Part shown: positions 8,164 to 15,401 of the stretch, in pieces
Position numbering within the stretch: position 1 is the stretch's first letter
How the letters are laid out: the number at the start of each line of letters is the position of its first letter
From: Vicinamibacterales bacterium
Lineage (GTDB): Bacteria; Acidobacteriota; Vicinamibacteria; Vicinamibacterales; UBA8438
NCBI GenBank assembly: GCA_029940535.1
Contig: JAPYUM010000029.1
Span: forward strand, 15,199-48,982
Reading direction: 5' to 3'
Length of the DNA stretch: 33,784 nt
Translations under genes and position numbers: made by a program
The notes under the pieces: model-generated
Seen by the model: the letters and a program-made list of their open reading frames with translations, nothing else
Told to the model about the DNA's origin: nothing
Database searches by the model: none

Positions 8164-8169
8164 TATACT
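8164..8169 (+). promoter_or_regulatory. -10 box TATACT before hrcA
   Basis: TATACT (5 of 6 to consensus) ends 10 bases before ATG 8180, giving a 5' leader of about 4 bases or, if ATG 8195 is used, about 19. No -35 is visible and no CIRCE inverted repeat (TTAGCACTC/GAGTGCTAA) is seen between 8149 and 8200. Confidence 0.45.
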
Positions 8170-8179
8170 GGCATCTGTC

Positions 8180-9304
8180 ATGCCTCGGCACTCCATGTCA
8201 GCGGGAAACACCGGCACCGGCCTATCGGCTCGGGCGCGCGGGGTGCTGGCCGCGCTCGTGCAGGAGTACATCGACCACGGCACGCCCGTCTCTTCGCGCT
8301 GGCTTGCGGAGCACGGCGGTTTCGGACTGTCCTCGGCCACCGTGCGGCACATCCTGGCCAGCCTCGAAGAGGCCGGATTGGTCTGGCAGCCGCACACCTC
8401 GTCGGGGCGGGTGCCGACCGACTTGGGATACCGCAGCTTCGTCGACCTGCTTCTCGAGCACCGGCTCGCGGCGCGATCGACATCGGCGGTCGAAGCGCGA
8501 CTGCGCCAGGCGGGGTCGGTCAAGGGTGTGCTGTCGAACGTGTCGCACGAGCTCTCTCGGGTGTCGCATCATCTCGGATTCGCCCTGGCTCCGACCAACG
8601 AGGTGGTCGGATTCGACCACATCGAGTTCGTGCCGCTCGAAGGTACCCGCATTCTGGTGCTTGTCGCCGCCGAAGGACAGCAGGCGTGCCACAAGGTCGT
8701 GGACATCGGGGAACGGGTCCGACGGAGCGAGCTCGAGCAGGGCGCGCAATACCTGAATCGCGAATTCCGCGGGTTGACCCTCGGAGAAGTACGCACCCTC
8801 GTGATCGAGCACCTCCGGGAAGAGCAGGTGCTGTGCGATGCGTTGCTCTCCAGATCCCTGCGGCTGGCCAGTTCGACGCTGGAAGAGATGGTGCCACGCG
8901 ACAACGTCTTCGTGGACGGGGCCACGGCCCTCTTCGACGAGGTCTCCGACGACGAGGGCCCCGTCCCGCTCGCTACGTTCCGAGCGCTTCTGGAAATGGT
9001 GCAGGAGAAGCACCGACTGGTGCGGTTGTTGAGCGAGTATCTCGACGTCGACCCCGGCAGCCTGACGGTGGTGATCGGGGCCGAACACACCGCCGTCGAC
9101 CTGCAGCCGTTCAGCCTGATCGCGTCAACCTATTTTGATGGCCGACAGACCGGTACCGTCGGGGTGATCGGTCCTCGTCGGATGCGCTATTCACGAGCCA
9201 TCGCGGCCGTAGACAGCGTGTCGCAGGCCGTCAGTCGAGTCTTGGTGAACCACAGTCCCCCGCCGGCAGACGATGCACGCCGAACGCCCTACGGATCAGT
9301 CTGA
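8180..9304 (+). CDS. hrcA: Heat-inducible transcription repressor HrcA
   Basis: HrcA represses class I heat-shock genes by binding CIRCE operators and is kept active by GroE. The N-terminal winged helix is recognisable: LSARARGVLAALVQEYIDHG, PVSSRWLAEHGGFGLSSATV, and LEEAGLVWQPHTSSGRVPTD. The central and C-terminal part follows the family with GVLSNVSHELSRVSHHLGF, FVPLEGTRILVLVAAEG and an IGAEH segment, ending in a GVIGPRRMRYSRAIAAVDSV helix. The length of 374 is slightly above usual. ATG 8180 lies just after a -10 box; ATG 8195 is an alternative. It is the first gene of hrcA-grpE-dnaJ-prmA and overlaps grpE by 32 bases. No CIRCE element is seen here, so its operators may lie elsewhere. Confidence 0.93.
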   Translation: MPRHSMSAGNTGTGLSARARGVLAALVQEYIDHGTPVSSRWLAEHGGFGLSSATVRHILASLEEAGLVWQPHTSSGRVPTDLGYRSFVDLLLEHRLAARSTSAVEARLRQAGSVKGVLSNVSHELSRVSHHLGFALAPTNEVVGFDHIEFVPLEGTRILVLVAAEGQQACHKVVDIGERVRRSELEQGAQYLNREFRGLTLGEVRTLVIEHLREEQVLCDALLSRSLRLASSTLEEMVPRDNVFVDGATALFDEVSDDEGPVPLATFRALLEMVQEKHRLVRLLSEYLDVDPGSLTVVIGAEHTAVDLQPFSLIASTYFDGRQTGTVGVIGPRRMRYSRAIAAVDSVSQAVSRVLVNHSPPPADDARRTPYGSV

Positions 9305-9890
9305 GCCCACCCCACAGACCCCGGAGCAGCCGGACACGGCGGCCCCGCGCGACGAGACCGCACCCGAGCCGGGCGGCAGTCCGCCGCCCGAAGCGGTTAG
9401 TGACTCCGGCTCCCGTGACGCCGCGGCCGGTGGAGGCACGGTCGGGGAGGACCTCGCGGAGGTCCGCCGACAGCGGGACGACCATTACCAGCGGCTCCTC
9501 CGGACCACGGCCGAGTTCGACAATTATCGCAAGCGCACGGACCGGGAGCGCCGTGATCTCGCCGAGTATGGCGCGACGGATCTGCTGACCGACCTCTTGC
9601 CCGTGGTAGACGACCTCGAGCGAGCGCTGGCGGCCGACACGACGGACGCCGAGGTCTACCGCCGCGGCGTCGAGATCATCCGCAAACAGTTAATGGACCT
9701 GCTCGAACGGCGCGGGGTCACCCCCATCGAAGCGCTGGGGGCCGATTTCGACCCCAATCTTCATCAAGCGGTAACCCAGGAAGCCAGCGATACCCACCGC
9801 GATGGTGAGGTCATCGAAGAGTTGCGCCGTGGCTACACCATGCGCGACCGCTTGCTCCGAGCGGCGATGGTCAAGGTGGCACAAGCGTGA
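9273..9890 (+). CDS. grpE: Nucleotide exchange factor GrpE
   Basis: GrpE releases ADP from DnaK in the DnaK-DnaJ-GrpE chaperone cycle. The first 65 residues are Pro, Glu and Ala rich, as is common for the disordered N-tail. Then come the long dimerisation helix with YQRLLRTTAEFDNYRKRTDR, the LLTDLLPVVDDLERAL segment, and the C-terminal beta domain with PIEALGADFDPNLHQAV and VIEELRRGYTMRDRLLRAAM. All are strong family signatures. Length 205. The start overlaps the hrcA end by 32 bases and the stop overlaps the dnaJ start by 4, so the genes are translationally coupled. dnaK, its usual downstream neighbour, is missing. Confidence 0.95.
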   Translation: MHAERPTDQSEPTPQTPEQPDTAAPRDETAPEPGGSPPPEAVSDSGSRDAAAGGGTVGEDLAEVRRQRDDHYQRLLRTTAEFDNYRKRTDRERRDLAEYGATDLLTDLLPVVDDLERALAADTTDAEVYRRGVEIIRKQLMDLLERRGVTPIEALGADFDPNLHQAVTQEASDTHRDGEVIEELRRGYTMRDRLLRAAMVKVAQA

Positions 9891-11029
9891 CCACGACGCG
9901 TGACTATTACGAGATTCTCGGCGTATCTCGCGACGCCGGCGAAGCGACGATCAAGAGCGCCTACCGGAAGATGGCGCTGAAGCACCACCCTGATCGGAAC
10001 CCAGGCGACAAAGCGGCCGAAGATCTGTTCAAAGAATCGGCTGAGGCCTACGCGGTGCTCGCGGATGGCGAGAAGCGTGCGCGGTACGACCGCTTCGGAC
10101 ACGCCGGTGTCGGCGCGGGTAGCGGCGGGGCCGGCTACGACCCGACGATCTTCGCCGACTTCGGCGACATCCTGGGCGGTCTCGGCGATCTGTTCGGGGT
10201 CAGCGGTGGCGGTCGTCACGGCGGCGTCAGGCGTGGCGCCGACCTCCGGTACGACCTGGAGATCTCCTTCGCGGAGGCGGCGACCGGGACCGAGACCACG
10301 CTACAGCTTCCCCGCGAGGAACCGTGCGACACCTGTGGAGGCTCTGGCTCCGCCCCGGGGAGCACCCCGGAGAAGTGCGGCCAGTGCCAGGGACGCGGTC
10401 AGGTTCGGTTCCAGCAGGGGTTCCTGACCGTCGCCCGTACGTGTCCTGCCTGCGGCGGGATCGGCCGGGTGATCGCCAAGCCGTGTCAGTCCTGCCACGG
10501 CCAAGGCAAGATTGGCCGCGAGAGAAAGCTCACGGTGAAGATCCCCGCCGGGATCGGCACTGCGCAGCGACTGCGGCTGACCGGCGAGGGCGAACACGGT
10601 GGGCCAGGAGCCCCCCCGGGAGACCTCTATGTGGTCGTGCACGTGGGTGACCATGCGTTCTTTCAGCGAGACGGCGACGATCTGCTCTGCGACATGCCGG
10701 TGACGTTCCCCACGCTTGCCCTTGGCGGTGAGATCGAGATCCCGACGTTGACGGACCCGACCACCATCCAGATTCCGCACGGCACCCAGGCGGACACGCG
10801 CTTTCGGTTGCGCGGCAAGGGCATGCCGAATGTGAACGGCCGGGGTCACGGCGACCTCTACGTCCGGGTGCAGGTGGCGGTGCCAACAAAGCTGAGCCGG
10901 GACCAGAAGAGCCTCATCGAAGAGCTCGACGCCACGATGTCCAACCGGGTCCTTGAGCCCGTCCCCGCCGACACCGATGCCGACGAAGAGCGCCCGTTCT
11001 TCGACCGCGTCAAAGACATCTTTGGCTAG
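9887..11029 (+). CDS. dnaJ: Chaperone protein DnaJ
   Basis: Type I Hsp40 that delivers clients to DnaK and stimulates its ATPase. The J domain occupies residues 5-70 with HPD at 34-36. A short Gly/Phe-rich linker (FADFGDILGGLGDLFG) precedes the zinc domain, with four CxxCxGxG repeats between about residues 147 and 208: CDTCGGSG, CGQCQGRG, CPACGGIG and CQSCHGQG. The C-terminal substrate-binding domains include GDLYVVVHV and FRLRGKGMPN. It is full length at 380 residues. The GTG start overlaps the grpE stop (GTGA), and the end overlaps the likely prmA start by 8 bases. Confidence 0.96.
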   Translation: MTTTRDYYEILGVSRDAGEATIKSAYRKMALKHHPDRNPGDKAAEDLFKESAEAYAVLADGEKRARYDRFGHAGVGAGSGGAGYDPTIFADFGDILGGLGDLFGVSGGGRHGGVRRGADLRYDLEISFAEAATGTETTLQLPREEPCDTCGGSGSAPGSTPEKCGQCQGRGQVRFQQGFLTVARTCPACGGIGRVIAKPCQSCHGQGKIGRERKLTVKIPAGIGTAQRLRLTGEGEHGGPGAPPGDLYVVVHVGDHAFFQRDGDDLLCDMPVTFPTLALGGEIEIPTLTDPTTIQIPHGTQADTRFRLRGKGMPNVNGRGHGDLYVRVQVAVPTKLSRDQKSLIEELDATMSNRVLEPVPADTDADEERPFFDRVKDIFG

Positions 11030-11921
11030 TCCGCACCCGGCGCTCGACGTCAGCGGACCTGACCGGGACGAGGGTGGGTTGACGTTGGCCGATCGCGTTG
11101 CCGCCCTTGTTGACGACTTCGCGCCTTCCGCAATTGAAGAAATAGACGAGAGAGGCGAGACGGACACCGCCCACCTCCGGGTGTTCTTCTCGTCCGCACC
11201 GGATCGTGATGCCGCCCAAGTGGCGGTGGCCACCGCGTGCGGGCCCGCCGTGCGGATATCGACCAGGTCGGTCGCCGACGACGGCTGGGCGGCGCGCTCG
11301 CAAGCCGACCTGCGCGCGATTCGGGTTGGCCGAGTCATCGTGGCCCCTCCGTGGGACCTCGCGACGACGATGGCCGCCGGCGCCGACGATGTCGTGGTGC
11401 AGATACGACCGGCGCTCGGCTTCGGCAGCGGTCATCATCCCACGACTCGGCTGGCGCTGCTGGGGTTGCAGCAGGTCCAGTTGGCCGGCCGGGATGTGCT
11501 GGATCTGGGCACGGGCTCAGGCGTGCTGGCCGTGGCTGCCGTCAAGCTCGGAGCTCGTGCCGCCGTCGGCATCGACCGGGACACGGATGCGCTCGGCTCG
11601 GCGGAGGAGTCCCTCGTCCTGAATGGCGTGGCCGACCAGGTTGAGCTGCGCAGCGGGTCTCTCGCGGACACGCGGGACACCGCCCCCATCGTCGTCGCGA
11701 ATCTTACGGGAGCCACCCTGACCGCCCAGTGCCAGGCGATCTCGGCCCTCTCGCGCCCCGACGGATACCTGATACTCAGCGGGATCCTCGACACCGAGGC
11801 GCGAGCCGTGGCCGCGGCCTACGAACCCGGGGGACCGTGTATCTGGCGGGCGGCCGAGGACGAATGGGTGGGGATGATCTTTAGGAAGAAGGCGCCTGAG
11901 GGGCCGAAGCCCGAAGCCTGA
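11022..11921 (+). CDS. prmA: Ribosomal protein L11 methyltransferase PrmA
   Basis: SAM-dependent methyltransferase that trimethylates ribosomal protein L11. The N-terminal substrate-recognition region is followed by the junction motif RPALGFGSGHHPTTRLAL, then SAM motif I VLDLGTGSGVLAVAAVKLGA, an acidic motif II (VGIDRD) and VVANLTGATL in the position of the family's VANI motif. About 299 residues, typical size. Start: the frame extends to an ATG at 10953 inside dnaJ, but TTG 11022, giving MASPHPALDV, overlaps the dnaJ stop by only 8 bases and better matches family length. The dnaJ-prmA order is the same as in the Bacillus hrcA operon. Confidence 0.9.
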   Translation: MASPHPALDVSGPDRDEGGLTLADRVAALVDDFAPSAIEEIDERGETDTAHLRVFFSSAPDRDAAQVAVATACGPAVRISTRSVADDGWAARSQADLRAIRVGRVIVAPPWDLATTMAAGADDVVVQIRPALGFGSGHHPTTRLALLGLQQVQLAGRDVLDLGTGSGVLAVAAVKLGARAAVGIDRDTDALGSAEESLVLNGVADQVELRSGSLADTRDTAPIVVANLTGATLTAQCQAISALSRPDGYLILSGILDTEARAVAAAYEPGGPCIWRAAEDEWVGMIFRKKAPEGPKPEA

Positions 11922-11936
11922 TGCCGCGGGGGGTGC

Positions 11937-11949
11937 GGGGCGAAGCCCC
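11937..11949. terminator. GC hairpin between convergent prmA and rsmE
   Basis: GGGGC-GAA-GCCCC forms a 5-bp stem with a 3-base loop just after prmA. There is no T-run, only CTCTAATTAGA, so it is a weak terminator candidate. The GGGGCGAAGCCCC pattern is also typical of short dispersed palindromes. The palindrome TCTAATTAGA (11951-11960) and the near copy TCTACTTAGA (11971-11980) sit beside it. Confidence 0.35.
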
Positions 11950-11975
11950 CTCTAATTAGAAGTCGCTCCGTCTAC

Positions 11976-12698
11976 TTAGAAATCACCCCAGATATATTGC
12001 AGCACCGAGACGGCGGATACGACGACCGCGTCGGCGCGTAGGGTGCGTCGGCCAAGCGTGACCGCGATAAATCCAGCCGCGCGGGCGGCGTCGAGTTCGG
12101 CGTCGGTCCAACCGCCCTCCGGGCCGACCGCAAGCAGGGCCGTGGCCGGTGCCGGGCCCTCACGCACTTGCCGTAGTCCGGTGCCCGCGCCAACGGCGCT
12201 GGGTTCCACCAGGAGCAGCTTGAGTGCCGACCGGTCATGACACACGTCGTTGAATGAGATCGGAGTCCTGACGTCCGGCACGACCGCTCGGCGACACTGC
12301 TTCGCCGAGGCGACGGCCACTCGCGCCCACCGCTCCGTGTCGCGACTCCGACCCTCCGTGCGCGCCGTCAGCAGGGGTTGGACCGCCACCGCGCCGACCA
12401 TCGTCACATCGCGTACGACGTCGTCGAACTTGCGGCCCTTCAGCAGCGCCTGCGCGACCGTCAACGCGACCACCGGTTCCGGCGTGGCCGGAATCGCCTC
12501 GCAGGGGCGAACGATGGTCACCCGCGACGTCGCTTCCTCAACCCGCGCCAGATACTCGGCGCCGCGCCCGTCGAACACGGCGACCATGTCGCCCTTTCCC
12601 AGCCGCAGCACCCGTCGCAGGTGCGTGGCCTCGTCCTCCGGCATCGGCACCGGCTGTCCGACCGCGGTCAATCCGGGAATAAAGAACCGTGGCGGCAT
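11976..12698 (-). CDS. rsmE: 16S rRNA m3U1498 methyltransferase RsmE
   Basis: SPOUT-class enzyme methylating N3 of U1498 in 16S rRNA. The N-terminal PUA-like domain has PRFFIPG and HLRRVLRLGKGDMVAVFDG. The C-terminal knotted SAM-binding domain has ALLKGRKFDDVVRDVTMVGA, LAVGPEGGWTDAEL and TLGRRTLRADAVVVSAVSVL. In most members the last motif reads LR-E-TA; here it is LRADAVV, a modest divergence. Length 240. ATG 12698 is chosen because PRFFIPG is the family N-terminus and a TATAAT sits 6 bases upstream; the frame remains open further back. It is convergent with prmA rather than in line, and divergent from the kinase gene. Confidence 0.92.
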   Translation of the reverse strand: MPPRFFIPGLTAVGQPVPMPEDEATHLRRVLRLGKGDMVAVFDGRGAEYLARVEEATSRVTIVRPCEAIPATPEPVVALTVAQALLKGRKFDDVVRDVTMVGAVAVQPLLTARTEGRSRDTERWARVAVASAKQCRRAVVPDVRTPISFNDVCHDRSALKLLLVEPSAVGAGTGLRQVREGPAPATALLAVGPEGGWTDAELDAARAAGFIAVTLGRRTLRADAVVVSAVSVLQYIWGDF

Positions 12699-12704
12699 CG
12701 GCGG

Positions 12705-12710
12705 ATTATA
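12705..12710 (-). promoter_or_regulatory. Consensus -10 box for rsmE, leaderless arrangement
   Basis: On the minus strand a perfect TATAAT is followed by CCGCCG and then the rsmE ATG, so the predicted transcript starts at the start codon. There is no ribosome-binding site. The spacing is identical to that at 6211-6216. Confidence 0.6.
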
Positions 12711-12730
12711 ACGACCCTCAGACGGGCTGC

Positions 12731-12736
12731 TATACT
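12731..12736 (+). promoter_or_regulatory. -10 box TATACT for the Ser/Thr kinase gene
   Basis: TATACT (5 of 6) ends 11 bases before ATG 12748, predicting a leader of only about 5 bases and no ribosome-binding site. It lies within the 49-bp divergent intergenic region shared with the rsmE -10 box, 20 bases away on the other strand. Confidence 0.5.
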
Positions 12737-12747
12737 TTCGACTCTTC

Positions 12748-13740
12748 ATGCTGTTCGCGGACCATACCCTCGGAAAATACAAAGTCGTTTCCACGCTCGG
12801 TAGCGGCGGATTCGGGACGGTCTATCTGGCCGAAGACACCTGGATCAACAAGAGAGTGGCCCTCAAGGTGCCACACCGGCAGAACCTGAACTTTAGCGAG
12901 CTCCTGCGGGAGCCGCGTCTACTGGCCTCACTCGACCACCCCAACATCGTCTCGGTCACGACGGCCGAGAAGCAAGACAACATCTTCTTCATCGTGATGG
13001 AGTATGTGCCCGGCGAGACGCTCGAGACGGTCATCGTTGAGGGGGGGCAGCTGGACATCGACCGCGCCATCGACTTTTCCCTCCAGATCGGTCGGGCGAC
13101 GGAGCACGCCCACGGGCAGGGGATCATCCACCGGGACCTGCGTCCCGCCAACGTCCTCGTGTCGGAATCCGGGACGCTGAAAGTGGCCGACTTCGGGACG
13201 TCGCGTTTCCTCGAAATCGCTGCCCACGGGACCACGGTCATCGGGAGCCCACCCTACATGGCGCCTGAACAATTCCTGGGCGAAGCGGTGTTCGCGTCCG
13301 ACCTGTATTCCCTCGGCATTACGATGTATCAGATGCTGACCGGCGTCCTCCCATACGACGCACCCGCACCTGGCGATCTCGACCGATTGCAACGCGGTGA
13401 GCTGGTGCGGTCGCCTCGGTTGCTCAACAGTGCGATTCCGACCGACCTCGCCGATGTGGTGCTCAAGGCGCTGGCTCCGGCCGTGACCGACCGCTATCAG
13501 CGCGCGACCGAGCTGATGGCCGATCTGGAGGACCTCCGCACCCGACGGCGGGTCACGCCGCCCCGGGGAATGCCGACGCACTCGTCGACCGCTGGCGACT
13601 CGGCGGCCACGTCCATGGCGCGCGACATCCACGCCCGTTTGCGGCCGCGGGCCACGCCGCCGGCCGGCTTCTGTTGGCACTGTCGCAAGCCGCTGCATGC
13701 CAGGGCCGACCGCTGTCCGTTCTGCCACGAAGCCCAATAG
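12748..13740 (+). CDS. Soluble Ser/Thr protein kinase with C-terminal zinc ribbon
   Basis: Hanks-type kinase, probably active. Gly-loop LGSGGFGTVYLAED at about residues 17-30, VALK with Lys40, HRDLRPANVLV with catalytic Asp130, DFG at Asp148, and GSPPYMAPEQF as the activation-segment end. The usual Lys of HRDLKPxN is Arg here, a change tolerated in some kinases. After about residue 265 a Thr/Ser/Pro/Arg-rich linker leads to a two-knuckle zinc ribbon, CWHC and CPFC, at the extreme C-terminus (about 309-328). No transmembrane or PASTA domain, so it is cytosolic and not a PknB-type wall sensor. Substrate unknown. Unlike the kinase at the left edge, all catalytic residues are intact. Confidence 0.92.
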   Translation: MLFADHTLGKYKVVSTLGSGGFGTVYLAEDTWINKRVALKVPHRQNLNFSELLREPRLLASLDHPNIVSVTTAEKQDNIFFIVMEYVPGETLETVIVEGGQLDIDRAIDFSLQIGRATEHAHGQGIIHRDLRPANVLVSESGTLKVADFGTSRFLEIAAHGTTVIGSPPYMAPEQFLGEAVFASDLYSLGITMYQMLTGVLPYDAPAPGDLDRLQRGELVRSPRLLNSAIPTDLADVVLKALAPAVTDRYQRATELMADLEDLRTRRRVTPPRGMPTHSSTAGDSAATSMARDIHARLRPRATPPAGFCWHCRKPLHARADRCPFCHEAQ

Positions 13741-13745
13741 CTACG

Positions 13746-13764
13746 CCCGCGAGGTTCGCGCGGG
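13746..13764 (+). terminator. GC hairpin after the kinase gene
   Basis: CCCGCG and CGCGGG form a 6-bp stem with a 7-base loop, followed by AAATCTATT. It lies 6 bases after the kinase stop and could be a weak intrinsic terminator. No long T-run. Confidence 0.35.
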
Positions 13765-13843
13765 AAATCTATTGCGTGGCGGCCGGGGTGAACACTACAC
13801 TCTCGTAAGTGCTTGATAAGACGGCGGATGAGTAGGGCTAGTG

Positions 13844-14794
13844 ATGAAACTTGAGGGTAGCGGCAAGATCTGGATGAACGGCAGGTTCGTGGAGTGGGCC
13901 GATGCGAATATTCACATCGCGTCCCACGTCGTCCACTATGGCAGCGGGGTGTTCGAGGGGGCTCGGTGTTACGAGACGCCCAACGGCTCTGCCTGCTTTC
14001 GCCTCGACGCGCATCTTCGACGCCTCTACGATTCGGCCAAGGTCTATCGGATGACCTACGATCTCGAGCTCTCCGCGTTTCACGATGCGGTGCTGGAGAC
14101 GATCCGTGTCAACGACTACCAAGCGTGCTATATCCGCCCCTTGATCTATCGTGGCTACTACGAACTGGGTGTGAACCCATTCCAATGCCCGGTAGAAGCC
14201 GCGATTCTGTTGTGGAGTTGGGGTGCGTATCTGGGAGATGAGGCGCTCGAAAAAGGCGTCGACGTCCAGGTCAGTTCGTGGGCCCGCCCCGCGGCGAATA
14301 CGTTCCCCGCGATGGCGAAATCGACAGCCAACTACGCCAACTCGCAGCTCATCAAGATGGAGGCGACGCTCAATGGCTACAGTGAGGGGATCGCGCTCGA
14401 CCCATCCGGGCTCGTGAGCGAGGGCAGCGGCCAGAACATTTTCGTGGTCCGAGATGAGGTAATTTTCACGCCGACCGTTGGCGGGTCTGTGCTCCCGGGC
14501 ATCACCCGGGAGGTCATCATGACGCTGGCCGGCGACCTGGGGCTGGAGGTGCGCGAGCGGCCCATTCCTCGCGAGATGCTCTATATCGCCGACGAGGTCT
14601 TCTTCACCGGCACCGCGGCCGAACTCTCGCCGATTCGCAGCATCGACAAGATCACGATCGGCAATGGCCGACGCGGTCCGGTGACCGCGGCCATTCAGCG
14701 CCGCTTCTTCGATGTCGTGAACGGCGTCATCCCGGACACCCACGGCTGGCTTACCTACGTGACTCCGACCCCGGCCGCGGCCGGGCAGGGGTGA
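13844..14794 (+). CDS. ilvE: Branched-chain amino acid aminotransferase (class IV)
   Basis: PLP enzyme for the last step of Val, Leu and Ile synthesis (or first of breakdown), cytosolic. The N-terminus KIWMNGRFVEW and HYGSGVFEGARCYE are hallmark. The PLP lysine is in MAKSTANYANSQL (about residue 158). GLVSEGSGQNIFVVRD, the phosphate-site SVLPGITREVI and FFTGTAAELSPI follow in family order. 316 residues, normal length. The start is ATG 13844, although a GTG directly before it (13841) is in frame. A weak GAG/AGGG lies upstream. The 103-bp gap before it has no strong promoter. D-amino-acid transaminase or ADC lyase of the same fold are less likely given EGARCYE and the length. Confidence 0.92.
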   Translation: MKLEGSGKIWMNGRFVEWADANIHIASHVVHYGSGVFEGARCYETPNGSACFRLDAHLRRLYDSAKVYRMTYDLELSAFHDAVLETIRVNDYQACYIRPLIYRGYYELGVNPFQCPVEAAILLWSWGAYLGDEALEKGVDVQVSSWARPAANTFPAMAKSTANYANSQLIKMEATLNGYSEGIALDPSGLVSEGSGQNIFVVRDEVIFTPTVGGSVLPGITREVIMTLAGDLGLEVRERPIPREMLYIADEVFFTGTAAELSPIRSIDKITIGNGRRGPVTAAIQRRFFDVVNGVIPDTHGWLTYVTPTPAAAGQG

Positions 14795-14813
14795 CGGCCA
14801 CCCTGGCCGTGAC

Positions 14814-14894
14814 ATGGAGATCACCGAACTCCTCGGCATGGCGGTCGACGCGGGCGCGTCCGACTCGGTCATTACCCGTTTCGGCGACTCGTAG
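14814..14894 (+). pseudogene. Remnant of pilT (type IV pilus retraction ATPase N-terminus)
   Basis: A 26-codon frame begins MEITELLGMAVDAGASD, which matches the conserved opening of PilT ATPases (M-[DE]-I-x-E-L-L...GASDLHL), and then breaks off into unrelated residues and a stop. The start codon is intact, but the ATPase body is gone before recX. It lies between ilvE and recX. It is too short to act as an ATPase; expression as a peptide cannot be excluded. Confidence 0.55.
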
Positions 14895-14914
14895 ATCTTC
14901 CAGGTGTAGCCACG

Positions 14915-15397
14915 GTGCCTTCCCGCCCCAGGAGCGCCCACCAGGTCGCTCTGCGACTCCTCGCGCGGCGTGAATACTCGACCTCCCAAATTCGGGTGCG
15001 CCTCGCTCGGCGGGAGCTGCCAGAGCCAGAGGTCGACGCTGCCATCGCACGCCTGACCGACGCCGGCCTACTCGATGATGCCCGGGTGGCGCACGCCTGG
15101 GCTCGCCGGGCGGCTGAGATCAAACTGCGGGGACGCAGCCGGGCCAGGCGCGAAATCGAGGCGCTCGGCATTGCGCCCGATACCGCGAGACAGGCCGTCG
15201 ATACGGTGTTCGACGAACTCGACGAGGAGGCCGTGCTTGAGCGCGCCATCGCGAAGCGGGTTGATGGCCCGATACGGGACCGGGCCCACTTTCGACGGGT
15301 GTATCAGGCGCTACTCCGCCAGGGATTTCCCCCCGACCGCGTCGCCGCGCGGCTCCTGGCCGGCACCGATGGCGCCCAGCCTTTTATGGAAGAATAG
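14915..15397 (+). CDS. recX: Regulatory protein RecX
   Basis: RecX binds RecA filaments and limits their activity. Its three-helix repeats are visible: ALRLLARREYSTSQIRVRL, then EVDAAIARLTDAGLLDDARV and AHAWARRAAEIKLRGRSRARREIEALGI, and a last repeat with FRRVYQALLRQGFPPDRVAARL. Length 160. Start GTG 14915, no strong ribosome-binding site. recA, its usual upstream neighbour, is absent, but the recX-alaS pairing is retained with only 4 bases between the genes, suggesting co-transcription. Confidence 0.88.
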   Translation: MPSRPRSAHQVALRLLARREYSTSQIRVRLARRELPEPEVDAAIARLTDAGLLDDARVAHAWARRAAEIKLRGRSRARREIEALGIAPDTARQAVDTVFDELDEEAVLERAIAKRVDGPIRDRAHFRRVYQALLRQGFPPDRVAARLLAGTDGAQPFMEE

Positions 15398-15401
15398 CCG
15401 G

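Noticed and set aside
8149-8200. CIRCE operator expected before hrcA
   Set aside because: No TTAGCACTC/GAGTGCTAA inverted repeat, even degenerate, could be seen on either strand.
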